Shown here piece after piece: positions 8,883-19,802 of a DNA stretch of 64,000 nt. Location: contig NZ_CP009268.1 of NCBI RefSeq assembly GCF_000807255.1, positions 2,076,384 to 2,140,383 of the forward strand, read 5' to 3'. The DNA is from Clostridium pasteurianum DSM 525 = ATCC 6013 (GTDB lineage Bacteria; Bacillota; Clostridia; Clostridiales; Clostridiaceae). The notes under the pieces are model-generated. The model worked only from the letters and a program-made list of their open reading frames with translations. It made no database searches and was not told the DNA's origin. The position numbers were made by a program, and so were the translations under genes. How positions within the stretch are numbered: the stretch's first letter is position 1; each line of letters begins with the position of its first letter.

Positions 8883-9935
8883 ATGGAACAAATTAAAAAC
8901 TTCAATACTACTACTGGTTTAACAGATTATGAGATAAGTATGATAAAAAATATAATGAAAAAATACAATATAAATGTAAAGTATATAGAAAAGATAAGAA
9001 GTGTTTACAAGATAAAGACAGAAGATAAATTTTTATGTTTAAAAAAAATGAAACATGGAAAGATGAAGCCTGTAAATGGAAATATTTTAGTACAAGAATT
9101 AAAGAAGAATAAATTTAATAATGTACCTATGTATATAAAAACTAATAATAATAAGCTCTTTGTAAAATATAAAGGATTTATATTTTATCTAATTGAGTGG
9201 ATTGATGGCGAAGAATGTAGAATGAAAAATTTAGATGAAGCCGTAAATTGTGCTAAATTGCTGGGGGAATTTCATTTAGCAACTAGTAAAATAGAAAACA
9301 AAAAATTATACAACATAAAAGATGATAGTAGGAAATGGGATAAAGTTTTTATAAAATATCTAAATGATATAAAAAGATATGAAAAGATTATAGACAAAAA
9401 AGATATTGTAAGTGAATTTGATATATTATATAAAGAAAATATAAGTTATTTTTATAATCAGGGTATTTTTGCATTTAATTTGTTATATAAATCTCACTAT
9501 AATAAATTAATAAGTTCTAAAGAAAAAACAATATGCCATGATAGTTATTATTATCAAAATATAATAAAAAAGAATGATGATTATTATATAGTAGATTTAG
9601 ATAGTATTATTATTAATTTAAAAATTTACGATTTAGGAAAGATGATAAGTAGGCTCATGTACAGCAGCCATTATAAATGGAATTTTAATAAAGCTAAGAT
9701 TTTAATAGAAGCATATAACTCAGTAAATAAACTTTCTTATGAAGAAATGGAAACTATGTTAGCTTATATTGTATTTCCAAGGAAGTTTTGGAAACTAGGA
9801 AAGAAAAGATATGTAAAGAATAAGAATTGGATAGAAAATAAGTATATACACAAGTTAAAAAGAATTATCGAGTTAAAAGGAAAAGAAAAAAAATTTGTTG
9901 AAGAATATAAAATTTATTTATATGATTTTATTTGA
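8883..9935 (+). CDS. CotS/CotI-like spore coat protein, kinase-like fold
   Basis: 350 residues, Lys/Asn-rich. The organisation is that of CotS-family proteins, which have an aminoglycoside-phosphotransferase-like fold: VYKIKTEDKFLCLKKM (nucleotide-lobe strand with Lys), LIEWIDGEEC (hinge), ICHDSYYYQNIIKK (catalytic-loop-like HDSYYYQN) and IVDLDSII (metal-binding-like Asp). Such proteins are deposited in the clostridial and bacillar spore coat. Strong AGGAGG lies 8 bases before the ATG. It has its own flanking terminators and is monocistronic. It supports a spore-forming host. Confidence 0.82.
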   Translation: MEQIKNFNTTTGLTDYEISMIKNIMKKYNINVKYIEKIRSVYKIKTEDKFLCLKKMKHGKMKPVNGNILVQELKKNKFNNVPMYIKTNNNKLFVKYKGFIFYLIEWIDGEECRMKNLDEAVNCAKLLGEFHLATSKIENKKLYNIKDDSRKWDKVFIKYLNDIKRYEKIIDKKDIVSEFDILYKENISYFYNQGIFAFNLLYKSHYNKLISSKEKTICHDSYYYQNIIKKNDDYYIVDLDSIIINLKIYDLGKMISRLMYSSHYKWNFNKAKILIEAYNSVNKLSYEEMETMLAYIVFPRKFWKLGKKRYVKNKNWIENKYIHKLKRIIELKGKEKKFVEEYKIYLYDFI

Positions 9936-10021
9936 AAATAATTTAACGAATTGACAATAATAATATAAATATTTATACTTATGCATATACAATAATAAAT
10001 TTATAAAAGTGTCAATTCTAG

Positions 10022-10047
10022 GGCTGATTGATTTAAATCAGCTTTTT
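10022..10047 (+). terminator. Intrinsic terminator after the CotS-like gene
   Basis: GCTGATT/AATCAGC stem followed by TTTTT, about 90 bases downstream of the stop codon. Confidence 0.65.
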
Positions 10048-10109
10048 AAAACTCCGTGAGTTTATATTTATGGATGCTTTAAATCAATATAAAGTATAAG
10101 AGGGTTAGT

Positions 10110-10982
10110 ATGTACAATTGTATAGATTTAAATAAAACAAATATTTATAATTTGAAAAAGCTTACGGCTTTTAGCCCTAAATTTAATAATTTAAACAAAG
10201 ATTTTTTCAATATTTATGATAATTCTAATTTTATACAGAAACATTTTCAAAGAAAAAGAGTGAAAATTTTAAATTATGGTGAAGAATCTATTGGATATAT
10301 ATGGACTACTAATAATTTCAGGGCAGTATATACTATAGAAGCAATGAGTGTAGTATCCAATAATAATTTAAATTTAAAGAAATGTTATGAGAAGTTATTA
10401 CATTCAGTAAGTAATAAGGGTGTTTTTATATATGAATGTGAAAAAAATGACTATAATTTTAAAACTTTAAAAGATATAGGTTTTAAAATTTTAAATGGAA
10501 CATTAGAGATGAAATGTAATTTAGACAGAGAATATAATTTCAACGTGAAAGGTGATATAGTCATTGAAAATTTAGTTTTGAACAGAGATGAAAAAAAGAG
10601 ATGTGCAATTCAAAATGCCATATTCAAAAAGGATGGGAGAACACCTCTTACTGTTGAAGATATTTATTTTGACCAATGTCAAAATTATTACTTTGATAAA
10701 GGATGCTTTTTTATAAAGCTTAAAGGATTTGTCATAGGATATGGACAGATAATAATTAACGATGGCATTCCTGTAATTGTTAATTTTGGTATACTGGAGA
10801 ATTTTAGAGGTAAAGGCTACGGCAGATTATTTTTATTATTTTTAATTTCAAAAGCTAAACAACAAAAGTTTAGAGAGATATTTATAAGAGTAGATTCTTC
10901 AAACACTATAGCTTTCAATTTGTATAGAAGTGTAGGTTTTGAAATAGAAAAAGAAATATGTACCTGGAAATTTAAATCTTAA
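10110..10982 (+). CDS. GNAT-family N-acetyltransferase with a degenerate N-terminal half
   Basis: 290 residues. The C-terminal half (about 150-290) is a clear GNAT domain: LENFRGKGYGRLFLLFLI is the acetyl-CoA-binding motif A, and SSNTIAFNLYRSVGFEIEKE is motif B. The N-terminal half has a second, weaker GNAT-like layout without a good R/Q-x-x-G-x-G/A motif, so the protein may be a tandem GNAT. The acceptor substrate is unknown. Start ATG with AGAGGG upstream. It is followed by a bidirectional terminator shared with the small convergent gene. Confidence 0.75.
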   Translation: MYNCIDLNKTNIYNLKKLTAFSPKFNNLNKDFFNIYDNSNFIQKHFQRKRVKILNYGEESIGYIWTTNNFRAVYTIEAMSVVSNNNLNLKKCYEKLLHSVSNKGVFIYECEKNDYNFKTLKDIGFKILNGTLEMKCNLDREYNFNVKGDIVIENLVLNRDEKKRCAIQNAIFKKDGRTPLTVEDIYFDQCQNYYFDKGCFFIKLKGFVIGYGQIIINDGIPVIVNFGILENFRGKGYGRLFLLFLISKAKQQKFREIFIRVDSSNTIAFNLYRSVGFEIEKEICTWKFKS

Positions 10983-11004
10983 TTATATATTTTTTTACAC
11001 AAAA

Positions 11005-11034
11005 AACTGTCGCACTAATTTTTTAGTGCGACAG
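11005..11034. terminator. Bidirectional intrinsic terminator
   Basis: CTGTCGCACTAA and TTAGTGCGACAG are perfect 12-base arms around a short T loop. It lies between the convergent GNAT gene and the small gene at 11049-11195 and can serve both, with A/T-rich sequence on each side. Confidence 0.85.
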
Positions 11035-11048
11035 CCCCTCTTTAAATA

Positions 11049-11195
11049 TTACTCTTCGAAAAGATCACTAAAAGGTACATAGGATGTAGGAGTATTTAAT
11101 AAACTTCTGTTAGGAACTCTTTCAAAATACATTCTATCTTTAATTGTTTCATATTTTAATTCTTCATCTTTTGTCTCTAATTTAGCATCATACAT
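11049..11195 (-). CDS. Small acidic protein of 48 residues, unknown function
   Basis: Reads MYDAKLETKDEELKYETIKD, then a segment containing YFERVPNRSLLNTP, and ends PFSDLFEE. There is no Cys, signal or membrane segment. The ribosome binding site AGGAGGAGAG is excellent, and a strong bidirectional terminator follows directly. Together these make a real, well-expressed gene more likely than chance. The AT-rich DNA upstream probably holds its promoter. I do not recognise the family. Confidence 0.65.
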   Translation of the reverse strand: MYDAKLETKDEELKYETIKDRMYFERVPNRSLLNTPTSYVPFSDLFEE

Positions 11196-11653
11196 ATAAA
11201 TCTCTCCTCCTGTAAAGTAGATTTATTTCTATGTTAGTATTCTCAATATATGTATAAATAATTCTATTGATTTACAAAAAATTTAATTATTCTAATATAT
11301 ATATAGGCAAAAAAATTTCCGATTTAAATCTGATGACTACCATCCGTAATACTTCCAGCTTCTATAAAGTGGGAGATAACGGCTGTTACGTCTCTGGATA
11401 ACAATTTCTTTGTTTATGAACTTTTATTTTAATATAAAATAAAGTATAATGTATTAGTTAAGAGCAAGTTATTGATATTAAAAATTGTACTTTAGCTAAT
11501 TTAAGTTAATTATGAATAAATATAATACTGCTATATTGAGTTCTATATTTAAAAATAAAGAATAAAATTTTTAATTTATATGAATTGATGAATATAGTTT
11601 GATTTAAGTACTAGGATAATAATTCAATGGATAAAGCAAAAGAGGTGTAATAA
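11196..11653. other. Intergenic region with an unexplained structured, GC-richer block
   Basis: Most of these bases are AT-rich leader. The block at about 11320-11402 stands out as GC-richer. CCGTAAT and ATAACGG bracket an inner CTTCCA/TGGGAG pairing, and GGCTGTTACGTC follows. It could be a short structured RNA or a dispersed repeat unit. No open frame covers it. Confidence 0.4.
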
Positions 11654-12985
11654 ATGGAGAAAAATATCAAGAAATTTTATATAGAAACTTGGGGTTGTCA
11701 GATGAACGAGGAAGATTCTGAAAAACTTTCAGGAATGTTAAAATTAAGTGGCTATGAAAGAACTGAGGATAAGAAAAAAGCCGATTTAATTATATTTAAT
11801 ACCTGCTGTGTAAGAGAAAATGCAGAACAAAAGGTATATGGAAATTTAGGGGCATTGAAAAGTGTAAAAGAAAAAAGGCCAGATTTAATTATTGCAATTT
11901 GTGGATGCATGATGCAGCAGGAAAATATGGCAGATGATATTATAAAAAGATTTCCCTTTGTAGATATAATTTTTGGAACTCATAATTCGCATATGCTTCC
12001 AGAATATTTAAATAGAGTTAAGCAGGAAGGTAAATCTATTATTGAAATATGGGATAAAGAAAAGGGAATAGTTGAGGGCCTACCTGTAGATAGACTTAGT
12101 AAAATCAAAGCCTTTGTAACTATAATGTATGGATGCAATAATTTCTGTACTTATTGTATAGTTCCCTATGTAAGAGGTCGTGAGAGAAGTAGAACACCAG
12201 AGGACATAGAAAAGGAAATAATGGAACTTGTAAAAGAAGGATATAAAGAGATAACCTTACTTGGTCAAAATGTAAACTCATATGGAAAAGATTTTACTCC
12301 TGCTTTAGATTTTGCAGACTTACTTATGAGAATAAATAAAATTGAAGGATTGGAGAGAATAAGATTTATGACTTCCCATCCAAAAGATCTATCTCTTAAA
12401 GTAATAGAAGCTATTAGAGATAGTGAAAAAGTTTGTAAGCATATACATTTGCCAGTGCAATCTGGTTCTTCAAAAATTCTTAAAAAAATGAATAGACACT
12501 ATGATAGAGAATATTATATGAAACTTATAAAAAATATAAAAGAACAAATTCCGGGTATAGCCCTTAGTACAGATATTATTGTAGGATTTCCGGGAGAAAC
12601 AGAAGAAGATTTTAATGATACATTAAAACTTATAGAAGATGTGGAATATGATTCAGCCTTTACATTTTTATATTCCCCTAGAAAGGGAACACCAGCCTCA
12701 CAGATGGAAGAAGAAATGATCAGTGAGGAAGTAAAACACGAGAGATTTAACAGACTTGTGACTTTGGTAAATGATATTAGTGCAAAGAAAAATAGAGAAT
12801 ATCATAATAAAATTGTGGAAGTCTTAGTGGAAGGTACTAGTAAAAATGACGAAAATAAGCTTATGGGGAGAACGAGAACGGGAAAACTTGTGAACTTTGA
12901 AGGATTAAGGGAGAACATAGGTAATTTAGTTAAAGTAAAAATAACAAAAGCTCAATCTTTTTCACTATATGGTGAAGAAGTTTAA
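11654..12985 (+). CDS. miaB: tRNA-2-methylthio-N6-dimethylallyladenosine synthase MiaB
   Basis: 443 residues. The N-terminal methylthiotransferase domain supplies three cluster cysteines (Cys15 in TWGCQMNEE, Cys51 and Cys85). The radical SAM motif [19 protein letters not shown] gives Cys161/165/168. A TRAM domain ends the protein. It adds the methylthio group to the i6A37 that MiaA, encoded 4.8 kb downstream in the same gene string, makes. Strong AGAGGTG precedes the ATG. It heads the miaB-mutS-mutL-miaA-hfq string. Confidence 0.96.
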   Translation: MEKNIKKFYIETWGCQMNEEDSEKLSGMLKLSGYERTEDKKKADLIIFNTCCVRENAEQKVYGNLGALKSVKEKRPDLIIAICGCMMQQENMADDIIKRFPFVDIIFGTHNSHMLPEYLNRVKQEGKSIIEIWDKEKGIVEGLPVDRLSKIKAFVTIMYGCNNFCTYCIVPYVRGRERSRTPEDIEKEIMELVKEGYKEITLLGQNVNSYGKDFTPALDFADLLMRINKIEGLERIRFMTSHPKDLSLKVIEAIRDSEKVCKHIHLPVQSGSSKILKKMNRHYDREYYMKLIKNIKEQIPGIALSTDIIVGFPGETEEDFNDTLKLIEDVEYDSAFTFLYSPRKGTPASQMEEEMISEEVKHERFNRLVTLVNDISAKKNREYHNKIVEVLVEGTSKNDENKLMGRTRTGKLVNFEGLRENIGNLVKVKITKAQSFSLYGEEV

Positions 12986-13029
12986 AGTATATTTAAAGAT
13001 TAATTTTATTCAGGTAGGGAGTTGTAGAT

Positions 13030-15657
13030 ATGGGATTAACACCAATGATGCAGCAATACATAAATGTAAAAGAAAAATGTAAAGATTGCATATTGTTTTT
13101 TAGACTTGGTGATTTTTATGAGATGTTTTTTGAGGATGCTAAAATAGCCTCTAGAGAGCTTGAACTTGTTCTTACTGGTAAAGATTGTGGACTTTCTGAA
13201 AGGGCACCTATGTGTGGTGTGCCCTTTCACTCTGCTAATATGTATATAACTAAGCTGATAAGTAAAGGTTATAAAGTTGCAATTGGAGAGCAGCTGGAGA
13301 ACCCGGCATCAGCTAAAGGTATAGTTAAGAGAGGAATAGTTAAAATAGTTACTCCTGGAACTTATACAGATTCCTCTTTCTTAGAGGATACAAAGAACAA
13401 CTATATAATGAGTATTTTTATAGATAAAAGTAAATTTGGTATTAGTATAGCTGATGTTTCAACTGGAGAGTTTAACTGTACTTCCTGGGATATGGAAGGA
13501 GATTTAATTATAAATGAAATATCAAAATATTCTCCTAAGGAGATATTGGTCCAGGAGAGTTTAAATGTAGAATTATTAGAATCTATAAGAGAAAGATTCA
13601 ATTGTTCTTTTACTAAATTTAAAGATGAATTTTTTAATAAGGATGCTTATGAAAATTTAAAACAGAAATTTTCAAATTTTGATGAAAAAAAATTCAATGA
13701 TTTAATTGTAGCAAGTTCCAATGGATTATTGAGATACTTGATGGATACTCAAAAGGTTTCTCTAGCACATATTGATAATATGAATTATTATAATGTTGTT
13801 GACTATATGAGTATAGATGCAAATTCAAGAAGAAATTTAGAACTTACGGAAACTCTTAGAGAAAAAAGTAAAAAAGGCTCTTTACTTTGGGTGCTGGATA
13901 AAACCAGTACAGCTATGGGAGGAAGACAGCTAAGACGATGGATAGAGGAACCACTGATAGATGAAAAAGCTATAAATCAAAGACTTGATTCAGTACAGGA
14001 ATTTACAGAAAATTTATCTCTTCATGAAGATTTAAAAAATGCATTAAAACAAGTTTATGATATTGAAAGATTAATTGGAAAGATATCTACTTTAAGTGTA
14101 AATGCAAAGGAAATGATATTTTTAAAAAACTCTATAGAAAAACTACCAGCTATAAAAGATATATTGAAAGGATGCAAAAGTAGCTTGCTTAAAGGAATGC
14201 AGGAAAACTTAGATGATCTAAAGGACATTTACAATATTTTAGATAAATCTGTTTTGGATTCACCTTCAATTTCAATAAAAGAAGGAAATATAATTAAAGA
14301 TGGCTACAATACTGAGGTAGATGAACTGCGTCAAGCTAAAACTCATGGAAAAGAGTGGATAGCAAAGCTTGAAAGCAGCGAAAGAGAAGAAACAGGAATT
14401 AAATCTTTAAAAGTAGGGTATAATAAAGTATTTGGATACTATATAGAGATTACTAAATCAAATTTAAATTTGGTTCCTGAAGGAAAATATATAAGAAAGC
14501 AGACTCTAGCAAATTGTGAAAGATACATAACAGAAGAACTTAAGCAAATGGAAGAAAAGATTTTAGGAGCTGAAGAAAAACTTATAAATATAGAATATGA
14601 ATTATTTGTTGAGATAAGAGATAAAATATCCACCCACATAGATAGAATGAAAAAAAGCGCTAAATTGTTATCTGAACTTGATTGCCTTTGTTCTTTTGCA
14701 AGTGTTGCTCTAGAAAATAATTATTGTAAACCTCAGATATCTACAGATGGAGCTATAAAAATTGAGGAGGGCAGACATCCAGTAGTAGAAAATATGCTTT
14801 CAGCGGGTACTTTTGTTGCCAATGATACTAAGATAAATACCACAGATGAACAACTTATGTTAATTACAGGTCCTAATATGGCAGGTAAATCTACATATAT
14901 GAGGCAGGTAGCTTTAATAGTTATTATGTCTCAAATTGGTAGTTTTGTTCCAGCAAAGAATGCAGTTATTTCAGTTTGTGATAGAATATTTACAAGAATA
15001 GGTGCTTCAGATGATTTAGCAGCAGGAAAAAGTACCTTTATGGTGGAAATGTGGGAAGTTTCAAATATATTAAAAAATGCCACCACAAAAAGTCTTATAA
15101 TTTTAGATGAAGTGGGAAGGGGAACTAGTACTTATGATGGACTAAGTATTGCTTGGTCAGTGGTAGAGTATTTGTGTACTAATAAAAATTTGAAATGTAA
15201 AACACTTTTTGCTACCCATTATCATGAACTTACTGCCCTTGAAGGTGTAATTTCTGGTCTTAAAAATTATTCTATAGCAGTTAAGCAGATTCAGGATAAT
15301 ATTGTATTTTTGAGAAAAATAGTTTCAGGTGGAGCAGATCAATCCTATGGTATAGAAGTGGCTAAACTGGCAGGACTTCCAGAAAAGGTAACTAAACGTG
15401 CAAAGGAAATATTAGAAGAATTAGAAAAAGATAATGACAAAGAAGTGGCTGTTGATTCTATAAATAGTGCTTCTTCAAAAGTGAATAATAAAAATAAGAA
15501 AAAGAAAAGGGATAATGAAATACTTCAATTGGGTTTTGATGATTTAAGAAAAGAAGAATTTTTGAAAGATATTTCTAACATTGATATAATGAATATGACA
15601 CCGATGGATTGTATGAATACCTTATATAAAATTATAAAAGATGCAAAAAATTTTTAG
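13030..15657 (+). CDS. mutS: DNA mismatch repair protein MutS
   Basis: 875 residues, full length for MutS1. The mismatch-wedge motif GDFYEMF (Phe-x-Glu) is at residues 27-33. The ATPase carries Walker [14 protein letters not shown] near 617 and [14 protein letters not shown] (Walker B and signature) near 695. A Lys/Asn-rich linker precedes the C-terminal dimerisation segment. It recognises base mismatches and hands over to MutL, encoded next. Forty-four bases separate it from miaB, and GGTAGGGAG precedes the ATG. Confidence 0.97.
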   Translation: MGLTPMMQQYINVKEKCKDCILFFRLGDFYEMFFEDAKIASRELELVLTGKDCGLSERAPMCGVPFHSANMYITKLISKGYKVAIGEQLENPASAKGIVKRGIVKIVTPGTYTDSSFLEDTKNNYIMSIFIDKSKFGISIADVSTGEFNCTSWDMEGDLIINEISKYSPKEILVQESLNVELLESIRERFNCSFTKFKDEFFNKDAYENLKQKFSNFDEKKFNDLIVASSNGLLRYLMDTQKVSLAHIDNMNYYNVVDYMSIDANSRRNLELTETLREKSKKGSLLWVLDKTSTAMGGRQLRRWIEEPLIDEKAINQRLDSVQEFTENLSLHEDLKNALKQVYDIERLIGKISTLSVNAKEMIFLKNSIEKLPAIKDILKGCKSSLLKGMQENLDDLKDIYNILDKSVLDSPSISIKEGNIIKDGYNTEVDELRQAKTHGKEWIAKLESSEREETGIKSLKVGYNKVFGYYIEITKSNLNLVPEGKYIRKQTLANCERYITEELKQMEEKILGAEEKLINIEYELFVEIRDKISTHIDRMKKSAKLLSELDCLCSFASVALENNYCKPQISTDGAIKIEEGRHPVVENMLSAGTFVANDTKINTTDEQLMLITGPNMAGKSTYMRQVALIVIMSQIGSFVPAKNAVISVCDRIFTRIGASDDLAAGKSTFMVEMWEVSNILKNATTKSLIILDEVGRGTSTYDGLSIAWSVVEYLCTNKNLKCKTLFATHYHELTALEGVISGLKNYSIAVKQIQDNIVFLRKIVSGGADQSYGIEVAKLAGLPEKVTKRAKEILEELEKDNDKEVAVDSINSASSKVNNKNKKKKRDNEILQLGFDDLRKEEFLKDISNIDIMNMTPMDCMNTLYKIIKDAKNF

Positions 15658-15732
15658 AACATAAGTAAATATATGAAAAGTTTAAATTATTAATCTATTT
15701 AGTAGTACCAATATAAGAATACAGGTGATAAT

Positions 15733-17625
15733 TTGAAGAGAATAAATTTATTAAATCAGGAAACTTCAAATAAAATAGCAGCAGGGGAAGTTTTAGAGAG
15801 ACCCTCTTCTGCAGTAAAGGAACTAGTAGAAAATTCTATTGACGCTAATTCTAAGGTTATAACTATAGAAATTGAAGAAGGCGGTCAAAAGCTTATAAGG
15901 GTTACAGATGATGGTGATGGAATAGACCCGGAGGACATAGAAAAGGCTTTTCTTCCCCATGCTACAAGTAAAATAAGTTCAATTGATGACATATATGCTA
16001 TAAATACATTGGGATTTAGAGGTGAGGCTCTTCCAAGTATTTCAGCAGTGTCCCATACTATTTTGAGAAGCAGAGTAAAAGAGTTTCAAGGAGGTAAAGA
16101 AATAGCCATAAGCGGGGGAATTAAAAATTATATAAAAGATGTAGGCTGCAGTATGGGTACATCTATAGAAGTAAGAGATATTTTCTATAATGTTCCTGCA
16201 AGACAAAAATTTTTGAAATCTTCTCAAAGAGAGGCAGCTCTTATATCGGATATAGTAAATAGGCTTGCTCTTGCTCATTCAAATATATCTTTTAGATTAG
16301 TTAATAAAGGCAAAAAGGTAGTTAACACCTACTCTACTGAAAATTTGTTTGATACCATAAGGAATATATATGGTAAAAATACTTCAGATAATATTATAAA
16401 ATTCGAAAAACACGGTGATGTAGCTTCTGTCTATGGTTATGTAGGAAATGCTGAAATAAGCAGAGGAAGCAGGAATAATCAAAGTATTTTCGTAAATAAA
16501 CGATATATTAAAAATAGGCTTATAGCTACTGCCGTAGAAAATGCAGTAAAATCATTTTTGATGATAAATAAATATCCTTTTTTTGTATTGTTTCTGGATA
16601 TATATCCAGAATTTATAGATGTAAATGTTCATCCAACAAAATCTGAGATTAAGTTTCAAAATGACAGGGAAATATTTAAACTGGTATTTGATGCAGTACA
16701 TGAGGCAATAAAGGAGAGCTTTAAGGATAATTTTGATTTTAATATAGAAAATACTATAGACCTTTCTAAGGAATCACCACTAGAAATTAAAAGAGAAAAT
16801 ATTCAGATACCTATAGATTTGAAATCCCATGAAAATATCAGAATAGACGAAGAATTTAAAAATGGTCCTGAAGAATCTGTAAGTATTTTCAGTACAAATG
16901 AAGACAATAAAAAAATATCTTTGAAAGATAATAAAGATATTTCTGTCAGTGAAGAAGTTTTTGAGAATAAAGTATCTAGTTATACTTCTGAAATAAATAA
17001 TAATCTCAGTACAAGTAATGACGGAGATGAATTAGTAAAACCTAAATTCCCAGATCTTAGAGTTATAGGTCAGTATCATAATACCTATATCTTAGCTGAG
17101 AGTACAGAAGACTTTTATTTAATTGATCAGCATGCAGCTCATGAAAAAATATTATTTCAAAAATATAGTAAAGAAATAAAAGAAGGTAAAGTAACGGCTC
17201 AAATCCTTTTAACTCCTGAGGTCATTGAGATGAGCCCAGAGGACTTTATACAGTATATAGAAAACAAAGATATATTTTCTAATGCAGGCTTTAACATAGA
17301 AGTATTCGGGGATAATACTATAAGTATAAGAGAAGTTCCTAATTTCTTAGGAAAACCTCAACTTAAGAATTTATTTTCAGATATGTTAGATAATCTTAAA
17401 AATTTAGGTTCTGGTGAAACTTATGAAGTAAAATACAATAAGATAGCTACTATTGCCTGCAAGGCAGCTATTAAAGCAAATGATTATTTAAGCCTAGAGG
17501 AAATGAAGTCTTTAGTAGAGCAGCTTAGATATATTGATGAGCCTTTTAATTGCCCTCATGGAAGGCCAACCATAATAAAAATGACTCTTTATGAAATAGA
17601 AAAGAAGTTTAAAAGGATACAATAA
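15733..17625 (+). CDS. mutL: DNA mismatch repair endonuclease MutL
   Basis: 630 residues starting at TTG after AGGTGA. The N-terminal GHKL ATPase shows LVENSIDA, DDGDGI and GFRGEAL. A charged, low-complexity linker of about 350-440 follows. The C-terminal domain carries DQHAAHEKI, ACKAAIKAND and CPHGRPT, the metal-binding endonuclease motifs present in MutL of organisms without MutH. So this MutL should nick the error-containing strand itself. Confidence 0.96.
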   Translation: MKRINLLNQETSNKIAAGEVLERPSSAVKELVENSIDANSKVITIEIEEGGQKLIRVTDDGDGIDPEDIEKAFLPHATSKISSIDDIYAINTLGFRGEALPSISAVSHTILRSRVKEFQGGKEIAISGGIKNYIKDVGCSMGTSIEVRDIFYNVPARQKFLKSSQREAALISDIVNRLALAHSNISFRLVNKGKKVVNTYSTENLFDTIRNIYGKNTSDNIIKFEKHGDVASVYGYVGNAEISRGSRNNQSIFVNKRYIKNRLIATAVENAVKSFLMINKYPFFVLFLDIYPEFIDVNVHPTKSEIKFQNDREIFKLVFDAVHEAIKESFKDNFDFNIENTIDLSKESPLEIKRENIQIPIDLKSHENIRIDEEFKNGPEESVSIFSTNEDNKKISLKDNKDISVSEEVFENKVSSYTSEINNNLSTSNDGDELVKPKFPDLRVIGQYHNTYILAESTEDFYLIDQHAAHEKILFQKYSKEIKEGKVTAQILLTPEVIEMSPEDFIQYIENKDIFSNAGFNIEVFGDNTISIREVPNFLGKPQLKNLFSDMLDNLKNLGSGETYEVKYNKIATIACKAAIKANDYLSLEEMKSLVEQLRYIDEPFNCPHGRPTIIKMTLYEIEKKFKRIQ

Positions 17626-17723
17626 ATAGTGTGTATATACTAAAATTAATTATATAAGATGCAATTAAAATTGTTTATTTAACAAATTATATTTAATATA
17701 ATTTACTGCAATTTATATATACA

Positions 17724-17766
17724 GGGAGGATGGCATATATTAGTTTTAAACTAATAAAAAAATATG
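17724..17766 (+). promoter_or_regulatory. Displaced ribosome binding site and palindrome ahead of miaA
   Basis: The only good Shine-Dalgarno (GGGAGGA, 17724-17730) lies 33 bases before the miaA ATG. Between them is a perfect 17-base palindrome ATTAGTTTTAAACTAAT (17739-17755). Folding it would bring the binding site to about 16 bases from the start. A 31-codon frame starting at the ATG right after GGGAGG is out of frame with miaA and has no proper spacing of its own. Confidence 0.5.
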
Positions 17767-18702
17767 GAAGATATATTGATTTTAAGTGGCCCAACAGGTA
17801 TAGGAAAAACAGCTATTTCTATTGATATTGCAAAGAAAATTAATGGAGAAATTATATCATCAGATTCTATGCAGATATATAAATATATGGATATAGGATC
17901 TGCAAAGGTCTTACCTGAAGAAATGGATGGTGTACCTCATCATTTGATAGATTTTTTAGATCCTAATATGGAATTTAGTGTAGCCAGTTATAAACAGTTA
18001 GCACAAGACAAAGTAAAAGAAATTATTTCAAGAGATAGATATCCCATGATTGTGGGGGGCACAGGACTTTATATAAATTCATTGATTTTCAATTATGAAT
18101 TTACTGGAACTTATAAAGATTGTGAGTACAGAGAATATTTACAGCATTTAGCTGAAGAAAAAGGTAAAGAATTTGTACATAAAATGTTAGAAAAAATAGA
18201 TATAGATTCATATAATAGGTTATATCCAAATGACTTAAAAAGAGTTATAAGAGCTCTTGAAGTGTATAAAACTACAGGTAAAACTATAGGGAAATTAAAT
18301 GAAAATCAAAATATATATGATATCCCTTATAATGTTCATTACTATGTTTTAAATATGGACAGAGAGAATTTGTATGACAGAATAAACAAAAGAGTAGATA
18401 ATATGATTGAAAAAGGTCTGATAGAGGAAGTAATAAAACTAAAAAATATGGGGTATAATTCAAATATGCAGTCTATGAAGGGAATAGGCTATAAGGAAAT
18501 ACTATTTTATCTAGATAATCAGATCTCCTTAGAGGAAGCTATTGAAATGATAAAAAAAGGTAGTAGAAATTATGCTAAACGACAGTTAACTTGGTTTAGA
18601 AAAGATAAAAGGGTAAATTGGATTAATAAAGATAAGTTTAATAGTGAAGAAGAAATTGTTGAATTTATTATTAAAGATATAAATTTAAATAAGAATAGAT
18701 AA
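17764..18702 (+). CDS. miaA: tRNA dimethylallyltransferase MiaA
   Basis: 312 residues. It has the P-loop [15 protein letters not shown] (9-23), the [15 protein letters not shown] substrate motif, VGGTGLYI near residue 100, and R-x-x-x-R...GYKEI in the C-terminal part. It transfers a dimethylallyl group from DMAPP, a product of the IspH pathway, to A37 of UNN-reading tRNAs, giving the substrate for MiaB. Neighbouring mutL and hfq complete the usual order. Confidence 0.96.
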   Translation: MEDILILSGPTGIGKTAISIDIAKKINGEIISSDSMQIYKYMDIGSAKVLPEEMDGVPHHLIDFLDPNMEFSVASYKQLAQDKVKEIISRDRYPMIVGGTGLYINSLIFNYEFTGTYKDCEYREYLQHLAEEKGKEFVHKMLEKIDIDSYNRLYPNDLKRVIRALEVYKTTGKTIGKLNENQNIYDIPYNVHYYVLNMDRENLYDRINKRVDNMIEKGLIEEVIKLKNMGYNSNMQSMKGIGYKEILFYLDNQISLEEAIEMIKKGSRNYAKRQLTWFRKDKRVNWINKDKFNSEEEIVEFIIKDINLNKNR

Positions 18703-18802
18703 AAGAAGTATTATTTTATTCATTCTTAAAGAAAATAATTAAAAATAAAAGGATTTAAATGATTTTTATAGAATACTTATATAAAACAAACGGAGGTTAG
18801 AT

Positions 18803-19054
18803 ATGATGAATAAAGCCACAAATAATCTACAGGATATATTTTTAAATGGTTCAAGAAAGAATAAAATACCAGTTACAATTCATTTGACAAATGGATTTCA
18901 ACTTAGGGGAAATGTAAAGGGATTTGATAGTTTTACAGTAATTATTGATTCTGATGGGAAGCAAATGATGATTTACAAACATGCTATTTCAACTATTACT
19001 CCTTTAAAGCCAATATTATTTAATCAAAACTTAGAGGAAGAAACAAGAGAATAG
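18803..19054 (+). CDS. hfq: RNA chaperone Hfq
   Basis: 83 residues with both Sm motifs: [21 protein letters not shown] (Sm1) and [10 protein letters not shown] (Sm2, containing the conserved Tyr-Lys-His). The N-terminal [16 protein letters not shown] is typical. It forms a hexamer and pairs small RNAs with mRNAs. The acidic C-terminal tail is short, as in Gram-positive bacteria. GGAGGTTAG precedes two tandem ATGs; I took the first. Confidence 0.95.
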   Translation: MMNKATNNLQDIFLNGSRKNKIPVTIHLTNGFQLRGNVKGFDSFTVIIDSDGKQMMIYKHAISTITPLKPILFNQNLEEETRE

Positions 19055-19152
19055 TTAAAATAAGTTCATTTAACTTAAGAAAATAACCTTATACAATAAT
19101 AAAAAATTTAAAAAGTTAAATTATGTTCTTAATTTCATAATAATTTTTTTAA

Positions 19153-19192
19153 AAAAGATTACTGAAAAATAATATTTCAGTAATCTTTTTTG
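19153..19192 (+). terminator. Intrinsic terminator after hfq
   Basis: AAAAAAGATTACTGAAA and TTTCAGTAATCTTTTTT are perfect arms around a short AT loop, so termination works in both directions. Confidence 0.85.
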
Positions 19193-19505
19193 TTTTATTA
19201 CATATAAAAGTATGTAATTCATTGTGTGAAATAAATATATTGACAACAATAAGTTCAAAGTATTAATAAATCTATAGGAAATGTTAAAAAAATTATAAAT
19301 ATTATAGTATTTTATAAAATCATATGATATAATATCAAAAAATATAAAACGATATACAAATATATATAACAATATAATACATGATTATAAAATCATTATA
19401 TATCATTATGCTATAAATATGTTAATAGGTCTATATTTAGTTTTATAGCAAATAAACTAATAATGTAAGATGTATATATCTATATTTTACTGGAGGGTGA
19501 AAGTA
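19193..19505. other. AT-rich intergenic region
   Basis: About 310 bases of extremely AT-rich DNA before the nitrogenase-like remnant. An open frame on the minus strand here is compositional only. I see no other gene or structured RNA. Confidence 0.5.
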
Positions 19506-19802
19506 ATGAGAGAATACTATAAAGAACATTGTTATTCAGGCATATATCCTTCAAGAATAATTCACAATATGGGAGTAAGCGGTAAAATATCAGGAGCCAT
19601 GAATGTAGTAAGTGAAATAAAAGATGCCATTCCAATAATTCATAGTCCAAAGGGGTGTGGATTTCACTATAAATATATAGCCAGAAGGCGATATTTACCC
19701 CTTTATAAAGCTCAATGTAGTAATTTGGAGGAAGGAGATATTATCTTTGGAACAGAAAAGAAGCTTAGGGAGGCAATTTTGGTGTATATAGAAGTGCTAT
19801 GA
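19506..19802 (+). pseudogene. N-terminal remnant of a nitrogenase component 1-like subunit
   Basis: 98 residues from ATG 19506 behind GGAGGGTGA. It has the start of a NifD-type protein: IHSPKGCGFH (first P-cluster-type Cys), YKAQCSNLEEGDIIFGTEKKL (second Cys and the DIIFG motif). It then ends in REAILVYIEVL and a stop, about 300 residues too early. The stop overlaps the ATG of the next frame (ATGA). Reading the other frame backward across the junction gives GGNFGVYRSAMSVKDSYVLL, which looks like the missing N-terminus of the next subunit. The simplest reading is an out-of-frame deletion joining two subunit genes. Confidence 0.6.

Noticed and set aside
19121-19372. An 83-codon minus-strand frame after hfq
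   Set aside because: Its composition is only what A/T runs give (Tyr/Phe/Ile/Asn), it covers the hfq terminator, and there is no binding site.
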